From assembly GCA_905221605.1 (NCBI GenBank), contig CAJNDS010001680.1, positions 383,501 to 447,500 of the forward strand: DNA of 64,000 nt, given 5' to 3'. Origin of the DNA: Symbiodinium natans (taxonomy: Eukaryota > Sar > Dinophyceae > Suessiales > Symbiodiniaceae). Within the stretch, counting starts at the first letter, position 1. Each line of letters starts with the position of its first letter. The notes under the pieces are model-generated. The model saw only the letters and a list, made by a program, of their open reading frames with translations, ran no database searches and was not told the DNA's origin. Shown one piece after another: positions 20,251-29,890 of the stretch. The translations under genes were made by a program, and so were the position numbers.

Positions 20251-21122
20251 AACCCTAAACCCTAAACCCTAAACCCTGGGCAGATGCCAGTTACATGAAT
20301 TTAGGTTTCCTTTTTGGGGTTTAGGGCTGCAAACCCTTCTAAACTCTAAACCCTGAAACCCCTGCGCCTCTAAATCCTAAACCCTAAACCCTAAAAGTTC
20401 TGAACCCCAAACAAGAACCCTAAACCCCAAAAGTTCTGAACCATTAGGCTGGGCACCGCCCCCACCGGCCTCTATCTCGGCAAGACGCCTTGAGGAAGGC
20501 CGAAGAGGGAGGGGAGGGGCAGTTTAGGGTTTAGGGTATAGGGTTTAGGGTTTAGGGTTTAGGGGCCCAGGGTTTTGGGCAAAGGGCTTGAGGCTTAGGG
20601 ATTTCAGAAGTTGCAGTTTTCTCTTCTTCCTCTCTTCCCTGCACCCTTCCAAGTACGCCGAAGAGTACCTTTTGCTAAACCCAAAACCCTAAATTCTAAA
20701 CCCTAATCCCTAACCCTAAACCGTTCTTCTTGGGCTATTTAGGGAGTCTCACGGCAAGTCTAGAGGGCTTTCGGGGAGCGCAGCCAAATCACCCCCAATA
20801 CCCCAATCAGCCACTCAGAGCGACGTGGGTTGACTGCCCTAAACCCTAAACCCTAAATTGCACAAGGCAGCCTGGCAACATCGCCGCTCGACAGGCCATC
20901 GCAAATTCACATCAAAGCCCGTTTTCGGCATGCTTGAGTAATCCCTAAAAACCCTAAACCCTACACCAAAAGGGTTTAGGGTTCAGAGTTTAGGGTTTAG
21001 GGCTTAGGGTTTAGGCCCCGAGCCCTAAACCCTAAGCCCTAAGCCCCAAGCCCTAAGCCTTGACTTGTTACAGGGCACAGGGGGGTCCGGGTCCCAGGGT
21101 TGAGAGCGGCTCAGGGCTTTTT

Positions 21123-21262
21123 TGGGTAGTTGCATGGGCCCTTAGTATCGTCACCTCACCTTTTTCAAAAAGGGTTCTGAAGGTATGGGCCCAGTGAGTA
21201 TGTACGGGGTATGTAAGGGGTCCCCTTCTTAAGGGCCCATACTAAGGGGACCATGAAACAAA
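21123..21262. repeat. Fold-back element, family D, copy 2
   Basis: Left TTTGGGTAGTTGCATGGGCC, right reverse complement GGTTTGTTTCATGGTCCCC; CTTAGTATGGGCCC is shared with the inverted arm. The right end runs into the large C array. Confidence 0.55.
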
Positions 21263-21470
21263 CCCTAAACCCTAAACCCTAAACCCTAAACCCTAAACCC
21301 TAAACCCTAAACCCTAAACCCTAAACCCTAAACCCTAAACCCTAAACCCTAACCCCTAAAACCTAAACCCTAAACCCTAAACCCTAAACCCTAAACCCTA
21401 AACCCTAAACCCTAAACCCTAAACCCTAAACCCTAAACCCTAAACCCTAAACCCTAACCCTAAATCCTAA
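21258..21470. repeat. Longest ITS array, (CCCTAAA) about 30 units
   Basis: About 210 bp with a few variants (CCCCTAA, CCCTAA). Confidence 0.97.
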
Positions 21471-21482
21471 GAGTGCTTATAG

Positions 21483-21560
21483 GGCGCATCCGATGGAATG
21501 AGGCAGTGGCGACAGCTGAAGCAGTGCCCGCCAGCACAGCTGCCACCGGAGGATGCTGAG
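21483..21560 (+). CDS. Exon-like island with GTGAGG donor
   Basis: Directly after the 30-unit C array. The frame opens after TAG 21480, has ATG at 21498 and reads MRQWRQLKQCPPAQLPPEDA. The donor GTGAGGGTTTAGGG at 21561 leads straight into T repeats. Could be a first coding exon or an internal one. Confidence 0.48.
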
Positions 21561-22149
21561 GTGAGGGTTTAGGGCTTGGGGTTTAGGGTTTAGGGTTTAG
21601 AGTTTGGGGTTTACGGTTTAGAGTTTAAGGTTTAGGGTTGAGGGTTGAGGGTTTAGACGACCCCAACTAAGCCCCTAAGACCTACATCCTAAACCCTAGA
21701 CCCTTTTTGGGTTTGGGGTTAGGGTTAAGGTTTTTAGGATTTAGGGAAAAGCCGCACTTTTCAGGTCCTAGTGAAGTCCTGCCCTGCGATGCACTTCGCC
21801 TGGCTATAGGTTTAGGGTTTAGGCTTAGGGTTTAGGGTTTAGGGTTTAGGGCATAGGGTTTAGGGTGTTCGGGCTTTTGGTAAGTACAAGATCAGCAAAT
21901 CCACAACCCCGGAGGCAAATCCCAAACCCTAAAGAGCCGAAAGCCGAAAGCCGCCTGCAGATGCCCTCCTGGACCCCTCTGTCAAACAGCCGAAGGACTT
22001 GACGTGTACCTTCAGCCTTCTTTGCCCTGAGACGGGCCGGGCCCCTACGAGGATTCTGTTGTTTTTCGCCACCCTCGGTGTGGGGTTGTTAGATTTCAAA
22101 CTCAACTCTTCTCCTCGCCCGGAACTCTTCTCCTCGCCCGGTCTACTCG

Positions 22150-22462
22150 CTCATCCCTGGAGTGCCCAACCCCAAAAGTGTCCCTGGAGTGCCCAACTCT
22201 AGAGTGTCCCTCAAGTGCTCAACCTAGCAGTCTCCCTCAAAGTCTCCCTGGACAGTGTCCCGGCGTGCCCAGCCCCAGGAGTCTCCCTGGAGTGTCCAGC
22301 CTAGAGTTTTGCTGGAGTGCCCAACCCCCCTGGAGTGCCCAACCACAGAGTGTCCGCGAGGGCCCAGTCTCAGAATCTTGCTGGAGGGCCCAACCCAGAG
22401 TCTCCCTGGAGTGCCCAACCCCAGAATGTTTCTGGAGTGCCAACCCCAGAGTATCTCTACCA
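22150..22462. repeat. Minisatellite, about 35-bp degenerate unit
   Basis: About nine copies around GGAGTGCCCAACCCCAGAG and TCTCCCT. Frames through it repeat S-L-E-C-P-T/A-Q-P motifs in both orientations, so the ORFs are repeat-driven. Confidence 0.8.
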
Positions 22463-22810
22463 AGAGAGGGTGGGGATGTTCGAAGTAAAATAACTTGTTA
22501 CTGTAGTGGTGCTAAAAGAGACTGAGGTAGGTTTAGAGCCGATAAAGTGTATTGTTGTGACAGAGATGCTGCAATTGTGCGGGCAGGGAACCCAGCACTT
22601 CGGCCTTATGGAAGTCTTCGCTTATTAGGTGATTTCTAGTGGCTGATCTTCCCTAAACCCTAAACCCTAAACCCTAAACCCTAAACCTTGTGCAATTTTC
22701 TTCCTGTGCTCTTGGCGCTTCATGCGCAGCCTACGAGTTGCTCCGTTGGCAGCGGTTCCTTTTTCCGGGGCGCCCTTAATATTCAGCTATAATAGGAACC
22801 CTGAAGAGCC

Positions 22811-22915
22811 TTTAGGGTTTAGGGTTTAGGGTTTAGGGTTTAGGGTTTAGGGTTTAGGGTTTAGGGTTTAGGGTTTAGGGTTTAGGGTTTAGGGTGAGGG
22901 TTTAGGGTTTAGGGG
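22811..22915. repeat. Interstitial telomeric array (TTTAGGG)14
   Basis: Clean array, with one GTGAGGG unit near its end. Confidence 0.96.
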
Positions 22916-23147
22916 GCTTTTGGGGTTTGTCAGGACCTCGTCCTAAAGTAGGAAAACATGGCTTAGAGAACTGCCCATGTATTGGTTAGGGCTAAACGTA
23001 GAACCCAAACTCTACAGTTTAAGCCTAGTTCTACAGGGGCATGTTTGAACCTATTTTTATTTTTATTACCCTTCTTCCCTATATGACTCTTACAAGGTCA
23101 GAAAAGCCAGAAAAAAAAGTACAGGGCCCCCAAACCCTAACCCCTAA

Positions 23148-23195
23148 CCCCCCCCCCCCCCCCAAAAAAAAAAAAAAAAAAAACAAAAAAAAAAC
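23148..23195. repeat. C run followed by A run
   Basis: CCCCTAACCCC then 15 C, 20 A and further A-rich DNA. Confidence 0.9.
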
Positions 23196-23405
23196 CCTTT
23201 TTGTTGGTTGAAAGGGGTCGGGACAGAAAGGGAGGAAACTGTCTTCGAGGAACTCCCTGCTTTTCATGAATGAACAACGAGTTCTTTCCCCTGCAGTGCG
23301 ATGTTGCCATCAGCCAGGCGGGTGGCAAAACAAACCCTCAACCCTCAACCCTCAACCCTAAACCCTAAACCCTAAACTCTAAACCCTAAACCTAATCAAT
23401 TCCGA

Positions 23406-23510
23406 ATGATGCCAGGGACTATGCCGGAAGCCTGTGGGCCCTCGATGCGACAGCTCACCAGGATCATGCAGAAGCAGGCAAAGGAACCTGGGTGCGGAAG
23501 AGCTGATTAG
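23406..23510 (+). CDS. Exon-like ORF, 34 codons
   Basis: Between a C mosaic (23338-23395) and a T tract. ATG 23406 to TAG 23508; contains MRQLTRIMQKQAKEPGCGRA. If GTTAGGG at 23510 is a donor, the TAG is not used. Confidence 0.4.
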   Translation: MMPGTMPEACGPSMRQLTRIMQKQAKEPGCGRAD

Positions 23511-23841
23511 TTAGGGTTTAGGGTTTAGGGTTTAGGGCTAGGGTTTCGGGTTTCGGGTTTCGGGTTTGAAAAATGTAGGGTTTGGGGTTTAGAGTTTAGG
23601 GTCGGATTGGTTTAGGGCTTAGGGGTTTGGGGTGAAGGGTTTAGGGTTTCGGATTTTAGGGCATCCAACAGTGCAACCCCTTTGCCCCTGTTACTCCAAC
23701 ACCACCCCCCCTCCCCCCCCCACCGCCAACATCTTGACCCTAGTGTTACCGCTGTGAATCATAGGATCTACTGGGCGAGTTTACCTCCTATATATGCATG
23801 TCTGTGTGTGTGTTGAAATAACAGGGGAGCAGAAGTTTTAC

Positions 23842-23985
23842 CTGGGTGGGGACTTTTCGTAATAGCAATCAGCTGCAGGGTTTCTACGGGACTGCCAGCT
23901 GCCAGCTGTGATGCTGAGAGCAATGGCTTCATGGTTTTGCGCACGCATGTCAGAGTCCGTGCATGCAATGACCTTCCCGTCCGCT
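23842..23985 (-). CDS. 144-bp exon, minus strand
   Basis: Minus-strand acceptor TATGAAG (ending at 23986), donor GTAAAAC after CACCCAG at 23841. The best frame reads ADGKVIACTDSDMRAQNHEA then IALSITAGSWQSRRNPAAD; another minus frame is also open. No family recognised. Confidence 0.48.
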
Positions 23986-24182
23986 CTTCATACTATCACT
24001 AGCACAGGCAAGTAAGTACTCTAAACCCGACATCTAATGTGCGCTTGACCTGAGAGCCTGCGCTTGATCACAGCGCCGCAAGCCAACCCTCAGCATACCG
24101 GTCGAGTCGGTGTAGCTAGCGCCCTGCAGAATTCTTAGCTTGAAAGAGGGGACCGCCTGTGTCTAGTTTTCTGAGCGCGCAG

Positions 24183-24350
24183 GAAATTCGTGCAATTCGG
24201 TTTTTGAGGCAATCACGTGATGGACCTGTGGCTTCGAGTCTTTCTTGGCGGGAGATGGCTGGGATGATTTGCTGGGCACATTTCAACCTAAAGCTGCCGG
24301 CAGCTTGCTTAGAATGCCAACGTCATGCTCATTCTACACAGCTTATGTAG
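24183..24350 (+). CDS. Terminal exon-like ORF
   Basis: Acceptor GAGCGCGCAG at 24173-24182. Open frame EIRAIRFLRQSRDGPVASSL then SWREMAGMICWAHFNLKLP, cysteine- and histidine-containing end, TAG at 24348. No family recognised. Confidence 0.42.
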   Translation, partial: EIRAIRFLRQSRDGPVASSLSWREMAGMICWAHFNLKLPAACLECQRHAHSTQLM

Positions 24351-24367
24351 CCCAGGATGGCCTCTGG

Positions 24368-24480
24368 CCCTGTAAGGGTCCATGTACCTCATGCTTATGT
24401 ACTTGGGCCCTAAAGTCCCTAAATAGGAGGTACTTTAAGGCTCAAGCATTCCCTATTTCGGTACATGGAGGGTCATAGGG
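24368..24480. repeat. Fold-back element, diverged
   Basis: Imperfect arms: left CCCTGTAAGGGTCCATGTACC and right reverse complement CCCTATGACCCTCCATGTACC, with TTAAAGTACC inside. Confidence 0.45.
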
Positions 24481-24900
24481 TCGGCCTGAAGTAGTTAGGG
24501 CGACCGAGGCCCCTCAATCCTTCCAGGGCCGGTGGTGCCTAGGATTTCAGGGTGTGGACTATTTAGGGTTTCGGGTTTGGGGTTTAGAGTTTAGGGCTTT
24601 TTTCGGGTGTGCGCATGTCTTTTTGTGGCAGAACTCGCCGATTCTGACCCGCATGAGCTTCCACTGCGTCCGTCGCGGTCCAAGCAGTTCAGTTTTTTTT
24701 TTGTTAGGGGGATTTGGGGGTTAAGGGTTTAGCTGTTCATCTTTCAGTGTGCTGGCGCCGACCTCAGTCCATGCTTCAAAAAAGGGTTTAGCTGGGGGGG
24801 GGGCAGTCTCGAAGCATGCCAACGAGCTCGGGGCTAAAACCCTACAAGCACCCGAAACCCTAAACCCTATATGGTGCACAAATTCGCGAAGAGGAGACTT

Positions 24901-25001
24901 TCCCTAAACCCTAAACCCTAAACCCTAAACCCTAAACCCTAAACCCTAAACCCTAAACCCTAAACCCTAAACCCTAAACCCTAAACCCTAAACCCTAAAC
25001 C
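24901..25001. repeat. Interstitial telomeric array (CCCTAAA)14
   Basis: Clean array; partner of the opposed array at 25139. Confidence 0.97.
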
Positions 25002-25070
25002 ATAGCCTTGACAAATCAAGACCCCAAACTCTGGGCCGAGATCTGAAGCTGCAACACTACTCTCCCGCAG

Positions 25071-25137
25071 CGCGGGCCCCAAGGAACTCGGGGGGCGCGA
25101 CGTGGTCAGCAATGTGGGCATTCTTGCCAGCCCAGTG
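25071..25137 (+). CDS. Exon flanked by opposed telomere arrays
   Basis: Acceptor CTACTCTCCCGCAG (ends 25070) with a good pyrimidine tract; frame AGPKELGGRDVVSNVGILAS then PV; donor GTAGGGTTTAGGG at 25138. The 14-unit C array lies 70 bp upstream and the 15-unit T array starts inside the donor. Reading continues open into the repeat. A minus frame is also open. No family recognised. Confidence 0.52.
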
Positions 25138-25138
25138 G

Positions 25139-25246
25139 TAGGGTTTAGGGTTTAGGGTTTAGGGTTTAGGGTTTAGGGTTTAGGGTTTAGGGTTTAGGGT
25201 TTAGGGTTTAGGGTTTAGGGTTTAGGGTTTAGGGTTTAGGGTTTAG
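25139..25246. repeat. Interstitial telomeric array (TTTAGGG)15
   Basis: Clean array. A candidate acceptor CAACGTG-CAG ends at 25300, which would make a 163-bp intron from 25138. Confidence 0.97.
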
Positions 25247-25364
25247 GGGCGCTCGCACGCTGGAAGCCTGCTTGGGCGCAATACTGTCTGCAACGTGCAG
25301 TCGGAGTCATGGTAGAGAAAGTGTAATCACCTCAGCCGAAGATTGCTTTGCGTTGAGAACGCGA

Positions 25365-25551
25365 CATGTTAGGAAACCCCACTCTGACACCCTAACGACG
25401 CCAGCATGATACCACAACGACCCCACTCTGCTGGCAAATCTCTGCGCGCTTGCGTGATGTCTGTAGCCTTTGCTTCGGGAATGTTTATGTGTGTAAAAAG
25501 TACGCAGAATCCCTTTGTCAGCTGAGACATGAGGTACGAAACTGTACTGAG
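25365..25551 (-). CDS. Possible exon, minus strand
   Basis: Two minus frames are open. The more protein-like one reads STVSYLMSQLTKGFCVLFTH then INIPEAKATDITQARRDLPA and ends at TAA near 25370. The acceptor could be CAGTACAG near 25546. Confidence 0.35.
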
Positions 25552-25559
25552 GCAACCAA

Positions 25560-25935
25560 AACCCTAAACCCCAAACCCTAAAACTATTGAACTTTCACTT
25601 GTGGCTTCCTTCTTTCCTAGGCTGACACAAGGAAGATCAACCTCCTCATTCACCAAATCAGCCTAAAACCTAGAAATCCTAGAGCCCTAAAACCTCGAAA
25701 CCCGAAGCCCTATGAACCCTAAACCCTATGAACCCTAAAATCGCCAAACCACTAAACCCTCAACCCTGTAAACCCTCAAATCCTAAACCTCTAAACCCTA
25801 AAGACCCAAAAACAACTACACCCTATCATAAAAATGAAACCTCCAACCTCCAATCCTCAACGCTAAACCCAAAACCCTAAACCCTAACCTTAAACCCTGA
25901 ACCCTAAACCCTAAACCCTAAACCCTATCATCAAG
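25560..25935. repeat. Degenerate CCCTAAA mosaic
   Basis: Many CCTAAA-like units with insertions (CCCTATGAACCCTAAA and similar) ending in three clean units before the exon at 25936. Confidence 0.8.
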
Positions 25936-26030
25936 ACCCTGGAAACCTCCCAGTTCATGGTGAAGCTTCCGGAGCGTTGCCCACACTGGGCCGCCATCGA
26001 GGAGGCTACGGAGGAGCTTGCGAGTGAAGG
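25936..26030 (+). CDS. Exon with highly protein-like frame
   Basis: Acceptor ATCATCAAG right after CCCTAAACCCT; frame TLETSQFMVKLPERCPHWAA then IEEATEELASEG; donor GTTTAGGG at 26031. GC at third codon positions is high. This is among the clearest exons of the ITS mosaic. No family recognised. Confidence 0.58.
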
Positions 26031-26109
26031 GTTTAGGGTTTAGGGTTGAGGGTTGAGGGTTCAGGGTTCAGGGTTTTTTTGGGCGGGCTGAGGGTGCATT
26101 TTCTTGTAG
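26031..26109 (+). other. Candidate telomere-repeat intron (79 bp)
   Basis: Starts GTTTAGGGTTTAGGG, continues with TTGAGGG and TTCAGGG units, and ends with the pyrimidine-rich GCATTTTCTTGTAG. The joined frame runs on for about 15 codons (GVLKRGGGVWKSRFF) to TAA. RNA evidence would be decisive. Confidence 0.45.
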
Positions 26110-26439
26110 GGTTCTGAAGAGAGGGGGGGGGGTGTGGAAATCAAGGTTTTTTTAATGTTCCCCACTACTCCCTAAGGCTCCCTAGGTACCTACCCCCTAA
26201 ACCCTAAACCCTAAACCCTAACCGCTGTCCAGCCGCGTTAGAGCTTCAGTCCTGATCAATCTCAGGGCTTTGCGTTCGCGCCTACAACAAGAACATCGCT
26301 CTTTAGCCGTACTCACAAGCCATGCCTGTCTTTATGGCTGTTGGTGGTGCAGCTGCTTTGCCAGTGCAAGACACCGCCTTAACCGCTTCGTTGACCGGCG
26401 CCGTTGCATGCGTGAGACTTTCGGTCTTGTGCTGTCCTC

Positions 26440-27427
26440 GTGCTGTGGGCACCATCTTTCGGTGGAGCCTTCCAATCACTGGCTGGCTGCGGTGAATTTC
26501 ATCCTTGTTTTCCAGCTTTCCATGCAAGCTGGAATAGCCGCTTTGCGGCGAAGTTGAAGGCTGAGTCCAGTCCTGACTCATCGACCTTCGATCTAGCGCG
26601 GACGTACGTTGTTCCTGATGACGAGGTAGACATCGGTCTTCGCGCATTCTTCAAACCCCCTTCTTCATTGTGTGTGTGTGAGCTTGCGGTCTTGTCCATC
26701 ACAGTGCCTTTTCCTGGCGGAGGAACGACATCCAACGCATTCAACGCCGTCTTAGGCCCCCGCCTTCGTCCTAGTTCACTCGCCTCAAGAGTACCAGAGA
26801 CCACTTTGGTGATGGAGCAGGCGAACATTGAAAGTTCGAGGCGAACTCCGCCTGAGTCATTCGATGAATCCGTGTTGGACACAGCAAGGGAACTTGTGGT
26901 GCCAATAGATGTTGTACCCAATTGGCTCGTTCGAACCCTTGTCGAAGACAACGGGGACTTCTCTCACCTTGGTTTTGCCATCAGAGAGGGACTCTACGCA
27001 TACACAGCGTTTCACGTTGGTCTGGTGCAGACACTCCAAGGAGTTGCTGTCAGACCTGGACGCTATTTCGTGGCATCCTACGATGGTTCGCGCCGACGAG
27101 AAATAGACTTCTCCACTGCCATCTTCGAGAAGGTTGCTCAAAACGGACCAACTCCACTCCGTTCTTGCAGTGGCTATGATCTTTGTGCGATCCGCTTAAG
27201 CTCTCCTGATTGGTGCGCTTTGGGTTGCAAAAGCATAAGTCAGGCCACACTGATGGTCAGTGGGGTGGTTTTTCCACCCCAAGGTCCTTGAAGGGGAAAT
27301 CTTCGGGACATCTTCCACCGGTACAATCGGATCGATGGCAGAGCCACTCAATGCAGTGCTCGGACTCGAACCTCACACGGTTTCGACATCCAAAGGGGAC
27401 TCTGGCAGTCCATTGCTCGTCAACTGA
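26440..27427 (+). pseudogene. Broken trypsin-like serine protease, possibly of RNA-virus origin
   Basis: The frame from 26440 is open for 283 codons. Residues 190-193 (TAFH) match a catalytic His motif and GYDLCAIRL with Asp at residue 247 matches the catalytic Asp. The frame ends at TGA 27289. The neighbouring frame, shifted by +1 near 27265-27281, continues open and holds SKGDSGSPLL (27389 on), the nucleophile Ser motif, before TGA 27425. Spacing H-D-S of about 55 and 74 residues suits a chymotrypsin fold. Known biology: sobemo-like and dinoflagellate-infecting RNA viruses carry such proteases before their polymerase, and endogenous copies occur in dinoflagellate genomes. A host protease or an unspliced intron are alternatives. 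No polymerase motif is visible downstream. The 1.4-kb region lacks ITS. Confidence 0.55.
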
Positions 27428-27744
27428 CTTGATGTCTTGGGTGCCGTCTAGTGGGCACTGCTCCAGTACCTTGTTTTGCAGTGCTAGACCTGTAGGGCCA
27501 CTGTGCATGAGCTTGAGCAAAGCCTGGCTGGCAAGTCTAGTTGTACCCTGCTGCTTGGCTGCATGGAGGCTGAGAACTATGGCGATTTCAAGTAGCCGAG
27601 GATGGATGTATACACAGTATCCAGACTTTCCCCTGCAGAGTGTCCGAGAGGTCAGCTAAGCGGGTGGCAAAAAAAAAACTAAAACCCTAAAACCCTAAAA
27701 CCCTAAAACCCTAAACCCTAAACCCCCCTCCCTTCAGAACCCGA

Positions 27745-27868
27745 CTTGTTGGTTCATGGTACTTCTTTACCAATTATAACTGTACTTATAAGCGACTCAT
27801 AAGTCCCTGTTTGGGGTTTAGGGTTTAGGGTAAGTGCCCTGAGATGGTTACTGCCATGAACCTCCAAG
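27745..27868. repeat. Fold-back element, family B, with internal telomere units
   Basis: Arms CTTGTTGGTTCATGGTACTT and reverse complement CTTGGAGGTTCATGGCAGTA. TTTGGGGTTTAGGGTTTAGG sits between them, so telomere-type units lie inside a fold-back. Confidence 0.6.
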
Positions 27869-28014
27869 TAGAACCTTCCTAAAGCAGAGTCACCTATCCA
27901 GTTTGCCAAGGCAGGGAAGTGTGCCAATGATTATGAAGGCAGGTAACCCCACTAGACCCCAAAGCAACCTGGGAATAGCAAAGGTACTGTTCTTATGTTG
28001 ATGAAATGACAGTT

Positions 28015-28120
28015 TCCGGTACCTTATTGGGGGGGGGGGGCTCCTTCTTATGGGGGAATCCTATACTATTTGTTCTTGTTTTTAGGGGCATTTTTTAGTA
28101 AACTCCCAAATGGCTTCTGT
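28015..28120. repeat. Fold-back element, family E, diverged
   Basis: Left GTTTCCGGTACCTTATTGGG, right reverse complement CATTTGGGAGTTTACTAAAA, core GGAATCCTATACTATTTG as in the copies at 13688 and 33950. Confidence 0.5.
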
Positions 28121-28230
28121 CAAGAATGAGATGTTGGTTCTCCTCTGGAATGTATTACTGGTACTGCCAATGGCACGCTCGCAGCTGACATTCTTGGGCT
28201 CTTGGGTTTTACCCCAAACCCTAAACCAGA

Positions 28231-28293
28231 ATAGGGAGTACTAGAATCCCTATTAAGCACTGTTGGTATAGGGGGGGGGGGGGAACATCCCAA
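28231..28293. repeat. Family A element, right half only
   Basis: AGAATCCCTATTAAGCACTG and GGGAACATCCCAA are kept; the left arm is missing. A 13-G run has expanded inside the arm. It lies 15 bp beyond the donor of the minus exon at 28308. Confidence 0.55.
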
Positions 28294-28307
28294 CCTAAAG
28301 CCTAAAC

Positions 28308-28434
28308 CAGGGGGCTTCGGCTTCAGGATTTGAGGGGCTGCACCACCGACTGTAGTAGCAGGGTGCATAATTTTCCCGTTCGATGATATGCTGACGGCCA
28401 TCTTTCGTACAAAAGTCGACTTCGGGGTCACCAT
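28308..28434 (-). CDS. 127-bp exon, minus strand
   Basis: Minus acceptor CGACTTGCAG (about 28435-28444), donor GTTTAGGC at 28307. Two frames are open: DGDPEVDFCTKDGRQHIIER with ENYAPCYYSRWCSP after it, and MVTPKSTFVRKMAVSISSNG. The first has the richer residue mix. No family recognised. Confidence 0.48.
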
Positions 28435-28624
28435 CTGCAAGTCGCAGGCGAAGCGGAAGCCAGATGGCCGCTCTAGCGTCTCAGTACTGGGGGGGGCCTT
28501 CTATAACCCAAAACACCAGAGCCTTTGAACCTAAACCCAAAACCCTGAACCCTAAACCCCTCAAGCTTGACCACTGAACCCTTGAGCCCTAAACATCGGC
28601 CCATAACACACCTAAACCCTAAAC

Positions 28625-28717
28625 CTTGGGATGATCCCCGTTATACTCAATAGGGATTATCGTACCCCCTGTTGAAATCCTTATTTAAGGACTGTTAGTA
28701 TCAGGGGGGCATCCCTA
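28625..28717. repeat. Fold-back element, family A
   Basis: Left TTGGGATGATCCCCGTTATA, right reverse complement TTAGGGATGCCCCCCTGATA; ACTGTTAG present. Confidence 0.6.
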
Positions 28718-28737
28718 AACCCTGAACCATAAAACCC

Positions 28738-28803
28738 TAAACCCTAAACCCTGAACCCTAAACCCTAAACCCTGAACCCTAAACCCTAAACCCTAAACCC
28801 TAA
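28738..28803. repeat. Interstitial telomeric array (CCCTAAA/CCCTGAA)n
   Basis: About nine units in alternating variants. Confidence 0.93.
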
Positions 28804-28831
28804 TTCCTTGCCGCCGCCTTGGGCTCTTGAG

Positions 28832-28885
28832 CTGCCAAAGCCACCAGCGACGCCCCCTGGAATCCGCAAAGCGGTCCGCGCAGCG
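28832..28885 (+). CDS. 54-bp exon-like island
   Basis: Acceptor GGCTCTTGAG (ends 28831), 18 codons LPKPPATPPGIRKAVRAA, donor GTTTAGGG at 28886; in phase at both ends. C array to the left, T array to the right. Confidence 0.45.
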
Positions 28886-29062
28886 GTTTAGGGTTTAGGG
28901 TTTAGGATTCAGGGTGAGGGTTTAGGGTTTAGGGTGTAGGGTTTGGGGTTTTGGCGTTTAGGGGTTTTGGGGTTTTGGTTTTTGGGGTTTTGGGGTTTTG
29001 GGGTTTAGGGGGTTTTGGGGTTTTCGGGTTTCGGGTTTTGGGGTTTCGGGTTTAGCGTTTAG
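28886..29062. repeat. ITS: TTTAGGG passing into GGGGTTTT block
   Basis: Units change from TTTAGGG to GGGGTTTT (28957-29030), the sequence type of hypotrich ciliate telomeres, then GGGTTTCGG variants. Confidence 0.88.
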
Positions 29063-29516
29063 GCTTAGGGTTCTTGGGGCAGGGGGAGGCATGCCCAGAG
29101 TCCATCCCCAACTCTTCGCACAAGGAATACCTCCTGGTGAGCTATGTCTCTAGGTCCAGGGGCTGAGCGTTTCGGGTATGAAACCCAGCTCCTGGTTCAC
29201 AAAAATTCCTGGTGTTCGCTCCAGCTGGGCCCCCGTGCACGCGCAGCGCACAACGCACCACACACCACGCACGACGCACAATGCACAATGCGCAACGCAC
29301 AACGCGCACGTTCGATCGGCGCCTGTTGGTCAGATCGGCCCCAGAAAGAACCAGTGCAATGCTTGTTGAGCTGTTGGGACAAGCAGGTACAGCCAGGTCA
29401 CATCGTCATGTCACTGCTCATTGAGCCCCTCAACAAGGCCGCCGGGTTGCCGCGGAAGCCACGGGGTTCAGGTCCTTGTGGAGACTGCCAGGCAAAAAGC
29501 AAAAGAACGAAGAGAG

Positions 29517-29581
<65 letters not shown>

Positions 29582-29582
29582 G
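29517..29582. repeat. (GA)n microsatellite
   Basis: About 30 GA units with two GAGC interruptions. The ORF at 29144-29614 ends in this repeat. Confidence 0.93.
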
Positions 29583-29594
29583 GGGAGCCCTTAA

Positions 29595-29715
29595 AATATG
29601 TATTTGGGCCGTGAAACTATTGTACGGTGACTGTTTTTAAACATGTGGAGGGCGGGCCCGGGCCACAAGCCACAGAGGTAGTATAAAATGTCTATTTAAA
29701 TTTCCGTGTGTTTAA
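29595..29715. repeat. Left flanking direct repeat of the 68-bp array
   Basis: Shares GAGGTAGTATAAAATnT, TATTTAAAT and GTGACnGTTT with 30600-30735 on the far side of the minisatellite, in the same orientation. Resembles a pair of long direct repeats around an insert. Confidence 0.5.
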
Positions 29716-29890
29716 ATGTATAATCTAAGTGCCCTTGCTTTGCCCTGGCACTTGGGGCAACTCGCCGACGCCTGGAATTGGTTTTGGTGCTTTTCAGTGG
29801 TTTGGATAGAAAAATACTCGAGGGGCTCTCGGGGGGCCTTTGGGGTTACTGGGCTTTTGCAGGCTTTTCAGGGCCGTGAAAAGCCAGAAA

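Noticed and set aside
22178-22525. 115-codon ORF with repeated LECPT and SAQP.
   Set aside because: Minisatellite-driven; several frames on both strands are open in the same way.
29144-29614. 156-codon ORF ending in RE repeats.
   Set aside because: The end is (GA)n and the upstream part overlaps other equally open frames; no splice or homology support.
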